This document shows positions 25,339-32,818 of a stretch of DNA of 64,000 nucleotides, in pieces (within the stretch, counting starts at the first letter, position 1; every line of letters begins with the position of its first letter). Position numbers and translations under genes: made by a program. The stretch comes from Hyphomicrobium sp. (GTDB lineage: Bacteria > Pseudomonadota > Alphaproteobacteria > Rhizobiales > Hyphomicrobiaceae), in NCBI GenBank assembly GCA_025351425.1, contig JANXVY010000045.1, positions 1-64,000 on the forward strand, written 5' to 3'. The notes under the pieces are model-generated. The model saw only the letters and a list, made by a program, of their open reading frames with translations, was not told where the DNA came from and did no database searches.

Positions 25339-26589
25339 TTATTTCGAAGGTTGGTACGCTTTGCAGCGGGTTTCGGGTCTGTCATAGCCGAGCGTGTCGA
25401 GTTCGGTCACCTGATGCAGGAAGCCCGGCTGCGGCGATACCGACACCAGCATCTTGGGCGTCACCACCAGCAAAGGCTGGCGCAACTGGCCGTTCCAGTC
25501 GCGGAACGTTGTTTTGACGCCCTTGAAGCCTGCGAGTTCGAAGTCTTTCGACCTCATGTAGGCGACCAATTCCTTGAAATCGCCGGTTCTCTTGCGTGAC
25601 GCCGCCTCGCCGACGGCGCGCACGGCCAGCCATTCGTTATAGTCGAGCGGGCGCATGATGCGGTTTGCGAGCTTCTTGAACCGGTTTTGGAACTGGGTGC
25701 CGCCCCACAGTTCGAGGGCCGGGTGCCACGGCGTCGCGGTCAGGCCCGCAGTGCCTGCGACCGGGCGCGGGTCCCAGGTGCGAAAGGGGAGGTATTCGCC
25801 AAACAGTTCGCCCTCGTCGGCGACCATCACGATGTCGTGCGCCTTCGCGCCTTGCGTGAACGTCGGGATCTGCTGTTGGACCTGCTCGAAACCGCCATCG
25901 GTGCGGCGGCTGCCGGGGTCGTACTGGAAGGTGCGCTCCTCGACGATGGCTGCACCAAACCGCTTGGCCGAACGGCGCAGTTCGGCCGCGTACGCCAGGT
26001 CTTCTGGCCGCGTGCCGAGCACCAGGAACCATTTGGTCCACTTTTTCCAGACCAGGTATTGGGTCAACGCGTCCGTCAGCATGGAGCGGGCGGGCGCGGT
26101 ATGCATCACGTTGGGCCGGCATTGCTCTTCGCGTAAGAAATCGTCGGGCGCGGCTGCATTGAGCAGTATGACCTCCTTGTCCTTAAGGGCGTCCGCAAGG
26201 GTAAGCAGGGTCGTTGCGGAGGCATCGACAACGATGAACTTCGAGCCGGCAGCAACCTTGGCCGCGACGTCCGCCACCAGACCTTCCGGCTTGGGGTTTT
26301 CGACGACATCGAGGTTAAATTCCTGATTGAGGAAGCGTCCGGTCGTGTTGTTGTCGGCAACTCCGAGCTTTGCGCCCGAGACGCCATCATCGGCCGGGGC
26401 CATGTCGAGCAGCGAGAGCGGCGGCTGGATATCGCGCAATTCGCGCGCCAGAAGGATCGGGATCGTCAGCTTGGCGTCGGCGGGCTTTGCTGCTCCCGCG
26501 GCGTCGCCGGCGAAGGCAGCCGGGGAAGCGCCTGCCAACACGCTAATGACGGCAAGGGCACATATCGTCTTCAGCACGCTTGATCGCAC
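25339..26589 (-). CDS. PQQ-associated ABC substrate-binding protein (LutA-like)
   Basis: A 416-residue periplasmic binding protein of the group found with PQQ-dependent alcohol systems. The signal peptide ends AFAGD (residue 28); the domain opens with ILLARELRDIQPPLSLLDMAPADDGVSGAKLG and has the DNNTTGRFLNQEF segment typical of the family. It resembles branched-chain amino acid-type binding proteins in overall plan. It is the first gene of the minus-strand set propeller, ATPase, permease and exported protein. In Methylobacterium the equivalent LutA is linked to lanthanides; whether this one binds metal, chelate or PQQ is open. Confidence 0.88.
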   Translation of the reverse strand: MRSSVLKTICALAVISVLAGASPAAFAGDAAGAAKPADAKLTIPILLARELRDIQPPLSLLDMAPADDGVSGAKLGVADNNTTGRFLNQEFNLDVVENPKPEGLVADVAAKVAAGSKFIVVDASATTLLTLADALKDKEVILLNAAAPDDFLREEQCRPNVMHTAPARSMLTDALTQYLVWKKWTKWFLVLGTRPEDLAYAAELRRSAKRFGAAIVEERTFQYDPGSRRTDGGFEQVQQQIPTFTQGAKAHDIVMVADEGELFGEYLPFRTWDPRPVAGTAGLTATPWHPALELWGGTQFQNRFKKLANRIMRPLDYNEWLAVRAVGEAASRKRTGDFKELVAYMRSKDFELAGFKGVKTTFRDWNGQLRQPLLVVTPKMLVSVSPQPGFLHQVTELDTLGYDRPETRCKAYQPSK

Positions 26590-26652
26590 TCGTCATCCTC
26601 CACATGCCGTTCACGGCCGAACTGTCCACACAGGAACGCCAGCAGCACCTTT

Positions 26653-26677
26653 GGTCCCGCAGCGGCCGGGACCTTTT
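26653..26677 (+). promoter_or_regulatory. Terminator-like hairpin in the leader of the 26.8 kb operon
   Basis: GGTCCCG (26653-26659) pairs with CGGGACC (26667-26673) around a 7-base loop and is followed by TTTTGTT. On the plus strand it looks like an intrinsic terminator, but no plus-strand gene ends nearby; it lies in the 259-base divergent region, 176 bases before the next plus-strand start. It may be an attenuator or may stop antisense transcripts. Confidence 0.5.
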
Positions 26678-26848
26678 GTTGGCCGTAACGAAGGCTGGTA
26701 GAGCGGCGATGTCAAGGTCGGGAACGGGTCATCGCGCGAACGTGACGGCGGCATGGCGGATTGTGACACATAAAGGCTTGCCAAGCCTGCAGGCGTTCCG
26801 CAGAACAGGCGCACAACCCTGCAATTTTTTCGAGAATGAGGACACCGA

Positions 26849-27364
26849 ATGGTTTCGAAGGTTATTCTCCTGCTGTCGGCGGTCGTGCTCGCGGCCAGCC
26901 CCGCAACGGCCGTGCCCATGAAAACGGCCGTGTTCGATTTTGATCTCATCGACGACTCGCAGGAAGGCGAGATGAACGGAGTGCGGGCGGACGAAACCGC
27001 GCGGCTCAAGCTCATTTCTGATGAGTTGCGCGCCAAGCTCACGGAAGACGGGCGCTACGACGTCGTCGACCTTTCGCCCATCGCCGACGACATCAAGCGC
27101 GCTGCGCCCATGTACAAGTGCAACCAGTGCGAAGACGGTCTCGCCCAGAGAGTGGGCGCTGACTATCTGATGATCGGCACGGTGCAGAAAGTTTCCAACC
27201 TGATCCTCAATCTCAACATCTACGTGCGCGACGTGAAGGCTGGCAAGATCATCAAAGTGATGTCGTCTGATATCCGGTCGAATTCCGACGACAGCTGGAT
27301 GCATGGCATTCACTGGGTGATCAAGAACCAGCTGCTCGCCGACAAACAGCCCGGCCAGCAGTAA
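26849..27364 (+). CDS. Exported CxxC protein 1 (DUF2380/DUF3280-like)
   Basis: A 171-residue protein with a Sec signal peptide (MVSKVILLLSAVVLAASPAT). The mature part starts with the strand TAVFDFDLIDDSQEGEM and has the segment MYKCNQCEDGLAQRVGADYLMIGTVQ, giving a CxxC motif. It resembles exported DUF2380/DUF3280-type proteins; I recall the family assignment but cannot test it. It is the first gene of a plus-strand run that continues into a paralogue, an ABC importer and H4MPT biosynthesis. The fold looks like the nucleotide-free TolB-N or CsgG-like alpha/beta domain. Confidence 0.75.
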   Translation: MVSKVILLLSAVVLAASPATAVPMKTAVFDFDLIDDSQEGEMNGVRADETARLKLISDELRAKLTEDGRYDVVDLSPIADDIKRAAPMYKCNQCEDGLAQRVGADYLMIGTVQKVSNLILNLNIYVRDVKAGKIIKVMSSDIRSNSDDSWMHGIHWVIKNQLLADKQPGQQ

Positions 27365-27383
27365 CCGCCCGACAGGACCTTCC

Positions 27384-27911
27384 GTGTCATACCGGCTCAT
27401 CTTCGCGCCTCTCGTCCTTGCGCTGCTGACCGCTACTCCGTTCCTTGCTGGTTTGAGCGCGCGGGCGGGCGACACGGTCGTCGTGTTTCCGTTCGAACTG
27501 CTCGATTCCAGCCAGGAGGGCGAATTCGTGCCCAAGGTGCGCCCGGAAGAAACCAAGCGGCTGAGCCTGCTCACCGAGGATCTCGCCCGCAGGCTTTCTG
27601 GCACCAAAGCGTTCGAAATCGTGCCGATCGGGGAACTCGCCGCAGCGATCAGGGATGCGGCGCCGCTGCATAAATGCAATGGGTGCGAAGTGGACCTTGC
27701 GAAGAAGTCGGGCGCGAAATATGCGATGCTTGGTTTGGTGCAGAAATTTTCTGATACATTGCTCAGCGTGAGCATCCAGGTGGTCGATGCTCAAACGGGG
27801 GGCGTCACGTCCTACAGCGCGGGTGTGCAGGGCAACACGGATGAAGCCTGGTTGCGCGGGGTCAGCTACCTCGTGCGTAATCGCTTGATAACGGAAGGCA
27901 CGGCGCCATGA
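27384..27911 (+). CDS. Exported CxxC protein 2, paralogue of the preceding gene
   Basis: A 175-residue exported protein with a signal peptide of about 28 residues. It shares the main features of its neighbour: the strand VVVFPFELLDSSQEGEF, the LHKCNGCEVDLAKKSGAKYAMLGLVQ segment with CxxC, and a C-terminal DEAWLRGVSYLVRNRL helix matching DSWMHGIHWVIKNQL. The two are therefore tandem duplicates that have diverged. The GTG start at 27384 has AGGACC nearby. The ABC binding-protein gene starts inside its stop codon (ATGA), tying this pair to the importer. Confidence 0.75.
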   Translation: MSYRLIFAPLVLALLTATPFLAGLSARAGDTVVVFPFELLDSSQEGEFVPKVRPEETKRLSLLTEDLARRLSGTKAFEIVPIGELAAAIRDAAPLHKCNGCEVDLAKKSGAKYAMLGLVQKFSDTLLSVSIQVVDAQTGGVTSYSAGVQGNTDEAWLRGVSYLVRNRLITEGTAP

Positions 27912-28897
27912 TCGAACGGCGGACATTGATCCTGGGGGCGCTCGCGTTGCCCGCGCTCGGCTATGCGCCGTTGCGCGCGTTCGGTCAGGCCGGTGGGCCG
28001 CTCAAGGTTGCGGCGGTCAAGTTCGGGTCGGTCAACTGGCTGCTCGATACGATCAAGGCCGAGGGCATCGACAAGAAACTCGGTCTCGAGATTGCGACGG
28101 TCGAACTTGCCAACAACCAGGCCGGGACGATCTCGCTGCTCAGCGGTGGCTCCGATATCATCGTCAGCGACTGGCCGTGGGCGTTGCGCCAGCGCGGCCT
28201 GGGCGAGATGGTGAAATTCGCGCCCTATTCGTCGACGCTGGGCGGGGTGATGGTGGCGTCGCCCTCGCCCATCGTCAAGCTGACTGATCTCGAGGGTAAG
28301 CGGCTGGGCGTTGCTGGCTCCAGCATCGACAAAAGCTGGCTGCTGCTGCAGGCCTACGCCCGCAAGAAGCTCAATTTCGATATCGCCTCCAAGGCCACCG
28401 TGCAGTTCGGCGCGGCGCCGCTGCTTACCGAACAGGTGCGCGACGGCGGGTTGGATGCCGCGCTCAATTTCTGGACCCAGAACATGCGGCTTGCCGGCCT
28501 TGGATTCCGGCAGGTGCTCGGCATGGACGAAGTGCTGGCCGGGCTCGACGTCACGCCCATCCCGGCGTTCGTCGGTTTCATCTGGAAAGAGCAGACGGAA
28601 GCAGCTAAGCCCGAGCAGATCGCTAAGTTTCTGGAGGCGGCGAAACTCGGCAACGACGTGCTCGCTCAGTCGGACGCCGCGTGGGAGCGCTTGAAGCCCT
28701 CACTGAAAGCGGGCAACGACGCCGAGTTCATCGCCCTCAGGTCCGCCTACCGTGCCGGCATCGTGCCGGCCTGGCGCGATGGCGACACTGCGTCGGCTGA
28801 ACGGATCATGCAACTGCTGATCGAGCAGGGCGATACGGAACTCGTCGGCGCCAAAACCAAATTCGATCCGAAACTGTTCCATGTCCCTCGTGCGTAA
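27908..28897 (+). CDS. ABC importer substrate-binding protein, SsuA/TauA/NitT type
   Basis: A 329-residue periplasmic binding protein with signal peptide (IERRTLILGALALPALGYAPL, a double Arg that could be a Tat signal). The body has KVAAVKFGSVNWLLDTIKAEGIDKKLGLEIATVEL and LSGGSDIIVSDWPWALRQRG, as in nitrate/sulphonate/taurine or thiamine-precursor binding proteins. The ligand is not evident. The gene overlaps the preceding paralogue's stop by four bases and the permease start by 17 bases. In this context a pterin or C1-cofactor precursor, or a metal complex, is possible, but this is speculation. Confidence 0.85.
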   Translation: MIERRTLILGALALPALGYAPLRAFGQAGGPLKVAAVKFGSVNWLLDTIKAEGIDKKLGLEIATVELANNQAGTISLLSGGSDIIVSDWPWALRQRGLGEMVKFAPYSSTLGGVMVASPSPIVKLTDLEGKRLGVAGSSIDKSWLLLQAYARKKLNFDIASKATVQFGAAPLLTEQVRDGGLDAALNFWTQNMRLAGLGFRQVLGMDEVLAGLDVTPIPAFVGFIWKEQTEAAKPEQIAKFLEAAKLGNDVLAQSDAAWERLKPSLKAGNDAEFIALRSAYRAGIVPAWRDGDTASAERIMQLLIEQGDTELVGAKTKFDPKLFHVPRA

Positions 28898-29699
28898 ATC
28901 ATCGGCCACGGGCTCGTGGCAGGTCCGGAGTGGATCGTTGGCTGCAGGTTCCTGGCTGGACCGGCTGGCGTGGACGGCGCTCTCGCTCACCGTGTTGATC
29001 GTGCTATGGGCTATCGCTGCGGCCATTGCCCAGAACCGCCACGGCCCGGGGCCGCTTGCCGTGTTTCAGGTCATGGCCGGGGAAGCCGCTTCCGGGGCGC
29101 TGTGGGTGCATCTGTCGGCGACGCTCGCGCGGGTTCTGGCGAGCTTCGTCATCGCGATGCTGATCGGGTCGGCGATCGGGCTCGCGCTTGGGCGCAACAA
29201 GCTTGCCGACAAGTTTTTCGATGCCTGGCTGGTGTTGTTCCTCAACCTGCCTGCGCTCGTCATCATTGCGCTCAGCTACGTCTGGCTCGGACCGTGGGAG
29301 ACCACGGCGATCACCGCGGTCGCGATCAACAAGATCCCCAATGCGGCCGTCCAGATGCGGGAGGGCGCGCGCAACCTCTCGCGCGATCTCGACGAGATGG
29401 CGCTCGTCTACCGGTTTGGCTGGTGGAAGACGTTGCGCTACGTGACGCTGCCGCAGCTCGGCCCGTTTTTCGCGGCGGCCGCGCGTTCGGGGCTCGCGCT
29501 CGTTTGGAAGATCGTGCTGGTCGTCGAGGCGCTGGGCGGGCATTCCAAAGGTGTCGGCCACCAGATCTTCACGGCCTTCCAGTCGTTCGACGTGGCCGTG
29601 ATCCTCGCCTATGCGCTCGCGTTCATCGCCGTCATCCAGTTCGTGGAGTTCGGCGCGCTGCAGCCGATGCAAGCGCGTCTCAACCGGTGGAAGCGATGA
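28881..29699 (+). CDS. ABC importer permease, SsuC/TauC type
   Basis: A 272-residue inner-membrane protein with about six helices. The conserved cytoplasmic EAA loop is visible as EMALVYRFGWWKTLRYVTLPQLGPFFAAAARSG near residue 175, and the binding-protein-dependent family opening LAWTALSLTVLIVLWAIAAAI is present. It pairs with the preceding binding protein and the following ATPase; starts overlap on both sides (17 bases before, 4 bases after), so the three proteins are made in fixed ratio. Confidence 0.9.
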   Translation: MSLVRKSSATGSWQVRSGSLAAGSWLDRLAWTALSLTVLIVLWAIAAAIAQNRHGPGPLAVFQVMAGEAASGALWVHLSATLARVLASFVIAMLIGSAIGLALGRNKLADKFFDAWLVLFLNLPALVIIALSYVWLGPWETTAITAVAINKIPNAAVQMREGARNLSRDLDEMALVYRFGWWKTLRYVTLPQLGPFFAAAARSGLALVWKIVLVVEALGGHSKGVGHQIFTAFQSFDVAVILAYALAFIAVIQFVEFGALQPMQARLNRWKR

Positions 29700-30457
29700 T
29701 GCCCCGGGCGATAAATTCGAGGGACGACGCGGCGGCGTTGCAGGTCGACGTCCAATCGAAGACGTTTGCGGCCGTCGCGGGGCGGGTTGCGCACACGGTG
29801 TTGCGCAACGTGTCGCTTGCCGTCGCGCCCAAGTCGTTTGTCGTCATCACCGGGCCGTCGGGGTGCGGGAAGTCGACGCTGCTCAACATCGTGGCGGGGC
29901 TCGACCGGGACTACGAGGGGCAGATCAGGTTTTCGGCCGCCGATCCGCGGGTTTCTTTCATCTTCCAGACCCCGCGCCTGCTGCCGTGGTGCACGGTCGA
30001 GCAGAACATCGCGCTGCCGCTGGCGGACGGAGATCCGCGCCGCGCTAACATCCCTGAGCTGCTCGCGCGGGTCGGGCTATCGGGTGCGGAAACGGCCTAC
30101 CCCGAACGGCTGTCGCTGGGCATGCAGCGGCGCGTTGCGATTGCGCGCGGGTTCGTGCTGGAGCCCGATATCCTTCTGATGGACGAGCCGTTCGTGTCGC
30201 TTGACGATCCGACCGCGCACGCGTTACGCACGCTCGTCGTTGAGCTGTGGCAGCGGCATCGGGCGACCGTGCTGTTCGTCACCCACGACCGGACCGAGTC
30301 CGTGCGGCTTGCGACCCGCATCGTGCGGATGGCCGCGCTGACGGACGGGCTTGCGAGCAATATCGTCAGCGATACAGCGGTCGCGCTGACGGAGGCGCAA
30401 CGGGCCGACCCGGTGGCTGTGCGCGCCGAACTTGCACGGGTGTTTGACGCTGCATGA
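29696..30457 (+). CDS. ABC importer ATP-binding protein with altered signature motif
   Basis: A 253-residue ATPase of the SsuB/TauB group. Walker A is GPSGCGKSTLL (about residue 58), Walker B ILLMDEPFVSLD, and the switch His is in VLFVTHDRTESV. The signature reads RLSLGMQRRVAIARG where SGG is usual, so the second position carries Leu instead of Gly. The start is the ATG at 29696, overlapping the permease stop (ATGATG); the ATG at 29699 is an alternative. The mfnB gene starts inside its stop codon. Confidence 0.88.
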   Translation: MMPRAINSRDDAAALQVDVQSKTFAAVAGRVAHTVLRNVSLAVAPKSFVVITGPSGCGKSTLLNIVAGLDRDYEGQIRFSAADPRVSFIFQTPRLLPWCTVEQNIALPLADGDPRRANIPELLARVGLSGAETAYPERLSLGMQRRVAIARGFVLEPDILLMDEPFVSLDDPTAHALRTLVVELWQRHRATVLFVTHDRTESVRLATRIVRMAALTDGLASNIVSDTAVALTEAQRADPVAVRAELARVFDAA

Positions 30458-31179
30458 TCACGCAATTTCTCGCCAGCGTCACGGACGCCGCGGAGGCCGT
30501 ACTCGCCGTCGAAGGCGGGGCCGACATCATCGATTGCAAAGACCCGGCGCGGGGCGCGCTTGGCGCGCTGCCCGTCGCCACGGTTGCGAGCGTGCGGCTG
30601 GCGGTTGCCCGCTCGATCCTGGTGAGTGCGACCATCGGCGATCTCCCGGCCGAGCCCGGCCCCGTCGTTGCCGCAACATGCGCAATGGCGGCCAGCGGTT
30701 GCGATCTGGTCAAGATCGGGTTTTTCCCGGGCGGTGATCCCCATGCGACGATTGCGGCGCTGGGGCGGCTCGATCTCAAGGGCGTCCGTCTCGCTGGCCT
30801 ACTGCTGGCGGATCATGAGCCCGATTTCACACTCGTCGACGCTATGGCGAAGGCCGGCTTTGCGGGCGTCATGGTCGATACCGCGGGCAAGTCGCACGGC
30901 TCCCTCACGACCCATCTTTCCTTGTCCGCGTTGACTGAATTAGTGACCCAGGCCCAGGTTGCGGGACTTTTCGCTGGCTTTGCGGGATCGCTCCGGCTAT
31001 CTGACGTCGCCGATCTTCTACGACTAAAGCCCAATGTGTTAGGCTTTCGAGGCGCGTTGTGCACCGGCGCTGAAAGAACAAGCAGGCTGTGTCCCGCTCG
31101 CGTCCGGGCTGTCAGAGCCGAAATTGATCGCTGTGCGCGTTGTGCGCAAGTAGAAGCACGACAGGACGCGGTAACCTGA
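30454..31179 (+). CDS. (5-formylfuran-3-yl)methyl phosphate synthase MfnB
   Basis: A 241-residue TIM-barrel enzyme that makes the furan precursor of methanofuran-type C1 carrier cofactors from two glyceraldehyde-3-phosphates. The Schiff-base lysines of the archaeal enzyme correspond to Lys29 in DIIDCKDPARGALGA and Lys87 in CDLVKIGFFPGGD. The C-terminal GSLRLSDVADLLRLKPNVLGFRGALC is also typical. Methylotrophs use this enzyme (DUF556) for the carrier used with H4MPT in formaldehyde oxidation. The ATG overlaps the ABC ATPase stop (ATGA), which ties the importer and cofactor synthesis together. Confidence 0.92.
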   Translation: MITQFLASVTDAAEAVLAVEGGADIIDCKDPARGALGALPVATVASVRLAVARSILVSATIGDLPAEPGPVVAATCAMAASGCDLVKIGFFPGGDPHATIAALGRLDLKGVRLAGLLLADHEPDFTLVDAMAKAGFAGVMVDTAGKSHGSLTTHLSLSALTELVTQAQVAGLFAGFAGSLRLSDVADLLRLKPNVLGFRGALCTGAERTSRLCPARVRAVRAEIDRCARCAQVEARQDAVT

Positions 31180-31201
31180 TTGTTTAGACAGGACGTTGGC
31201 T

Positions 31202-31615
31202 ATGAGCAGTGTTGAAATCCTAGCCGGCCGCTTGCTGCAACAGCCGCGCATCGACATCTCAAAGTTCGACCGGATCTTCGTCCAAGACATGGTCGTGGAT
31301 TGTGCGATCGGGGTTTATCCCGAAGAGCAGAACGTTCTGCAGAAGGTTGCCTTCACCATCGAGGCGTTCGTCGCACCCACCGTGCGGGCGCGTCACGATA
31401 CGCTCGCAGAAGTGCCCTCCTACGACAGCGTTGTGATGAACGCCGTGCGCACCGTCACCGGGTCGGGCCACATCAACCTCGTCGAGACCATGGCCGAGCG
31501 GATCGCGGAAATGATCCTCAATGAAGCCCGGCTGGTGTCGGTGATGGTGCGGGTCGTGAAGCTCGAAAACGGCCCCAGACGCGGCGTCGAGATCGTTCGC
31601 GCGCGGCCGGTGTGA
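31202..31615 (+). CDS. Dihydroneopterin aldolase-like protein of the H4MPT cluster
   Basis: A 137-residue protein of the FolB/dihydroneopterin aldolase family: FDRIFVQDMVVDCAIGVYPEE at the start with the tunnelling-fold pattern, and ETMAERIAEMILN later. In methylotrophs this gene belongs to the H4MPT biosynthetic set, where it probably cleaves dihydroneopterin or a similar intermediate to 6-hydroxymethyl-dihydropterin. I chose the ATG at 31202; an in-frame TTG six bases earlier is less likely. ACAGGACG precedes it. Confidence 0.85.
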   Translation: MSSVEILAGRLLQQPRIDISKFDRIFVQDMVVDCAIGVYPEEQNVLQKVAFTIEAFVAPTVRARHDTLAEVPSYDSVVMNAVRTVTGSGHINLVETMAERIAEMILNEARLVSVMVRVVKLENGPRRGVEIVRARPV

Positions 31616-31616
31616 C

Positions 31617-32216
31617 GTGACCGGGCGGCCGCTGGTCCTGAAGCTCGGCGGCTCGCTGGCCGAAAGCGGGCATCTGAAAAATATCATCCGGCTGGTTGAG
31701 CGGGCGCGGCGGCGCACGATCATCGTTCCCGGCGGCGGACCGTTTGCAGACAGCGTGCGGGCGCTGCAGCCGCAACTGAATTTGACCGACGCGGCGGCGC
31801 ACCGGCTGGCCTTGCTCGCCATGCATCAGATGGCCATCGTCATCGCGGGCCTGAGCGAGCGGTTCGTCACCACGGAATACCTGCCCGAGCTGTCCATCAG
31901 CCGCACCACCGGCGCGATCCCGGTTTGGCTGCCATACGCGCTGCAGCATCACGACGCCACGTTGCCCGCCGACTGGACGGTTACGTCGGATGCACTCGCG
32001 GCGCGATTGGCCGAACGGCTGATAGAAGCCGACGTTGCGTTGGTCAAATCGTGTCCCATTGCGGCAGATGCAACACTTGAGGAACTGGCCGCGCAGGGCA
32101 TCGTCGACCCGGTGTTTCCGATCGTAGTCACAAGGGCCCGCCTTGCCTGGCGCGTTTATGGTGCGGGCGAGGAGGCGCTGCTTGCGGACGCGCTTAGAGT
32201 AACGCCAACGGCATGA
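31617..32216 (+). CDS. Amino acid kinase-family protein (MfnE-like)
   Basis: A 199-residue protein of the aspartate/glutamate/uridylate kinase fold. GRPLVLKLGGSLAES supplies the phosphate-binding loop, and TIIVPGGGPFADSVRAL the second nucleotide motif. In the archaeal pathway MfnE phosphorylates aminomethylfuran phosphate, the step after MfnB; the small size and cluster position fit that role. The GTG start at 31617 is one base after the previous stop. It could alternatively act on another acidic group. Confidence 0.78.
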   Translation: MTGRPLVLKLGGSLAESGHLKNIIRLVERARRRTIIVPGGGPFADSVRALQPQLNLTDAAAHRLALLAMHQMAIVIAGLSERFVTTEYLPELSISRTTGAIPVWLPYALQHHDATLPADWTVTSDALAARLAERLIEADVALVKSCPIAADATLEELAAQGIVDPVFPIVVTRARLAWRVYGAGEEALLADALRVTPTA

Positions 32217-32257
32217 TGTTGTGGACCCTCTGATGATCGCGTGGTAACGGCCAGCTC

Positions 32258-32818
32258 ATGACAAAAAAAGACGTACCCACGCCCCGGTTTGGATGGGCGC
32301 TCACCGGCTCGGGGCATTTCTTCAAGGAATGCATCGCCATCATGCAGGGGTTGCCGCATCTCGACGTGTTCGTGTCGAAAGCTGCCGCCGAAGTCATGCG
32401 GATGTACAAGCAGGAGATGGTGCTGCCCGAGGGGACGCGGATCTTCAAGGATACGACGGCTTCGGCCGCGCCGGTCGGCAACTTCTATTTCGGCGTCTAT
32501 CACACGTTGATCGTCGCGCCCGCCTCATCGAATACGGTCGCCAAATGCGTCACCGGCATTTCGGACAACCTCGCGACCAACACCTTTGCGCAGGCTGGCA
32601 AATGCCGCGTGCCTACCATTGTTTTCGCCTGCGATACGGCGCCTGAAATGGATACGGAAGCCCCCTCGGGCATGGTGAAGGTCTATCCGCGTAGAATCGA
32701 TCTCGAAAATACGGCGCGGCTGAAGACGTTCGACGATACGAGCGTCGTCGAAAGCCTGGCGGAGCTGACGGCAGCGGTGGATGCGCGCAAACAATGGCTG
32801 AAAAGCTTATCTTCCTGA
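32258..32818 (+). CDS. Flavoprotein of the H4MPT cluster (dihydromethanopterin reductase-like, DmrB)
   Basis: A 186-residue protein of the flavoprotein (HFCD/AfpA) family. GWALTGSGHFFKECIAIMQ is the FMN-binding opening, DTTASAAPVGNFYFGVYHTLIVAPASSNTVAK contains the characteristic SSNTVAK, and an Asp/Thr segment follows. Members in methylotrophs are thought to reduce dihydromethanopterin to H4MPT using FMN. The following DHPS-like gene starts 25 bases before its end. Confidence 0.85.
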   Translation: MTKKDVPTPRFGWALTGSGHFFKECIAIMQGLPHLDVFVSKAAAEVMRMYKQEMVLPEGTRIFKDTTASAAPVGNFYFGVYHTLIVAPASSNTVAKCVTGISDNLATNTFAQAGKCRVPTIVFACDTAPEMDTEAPSGMVKVYPRRIDLENTARLKTFDDTSVVESLAELTAAVDARKQWLKSLSS

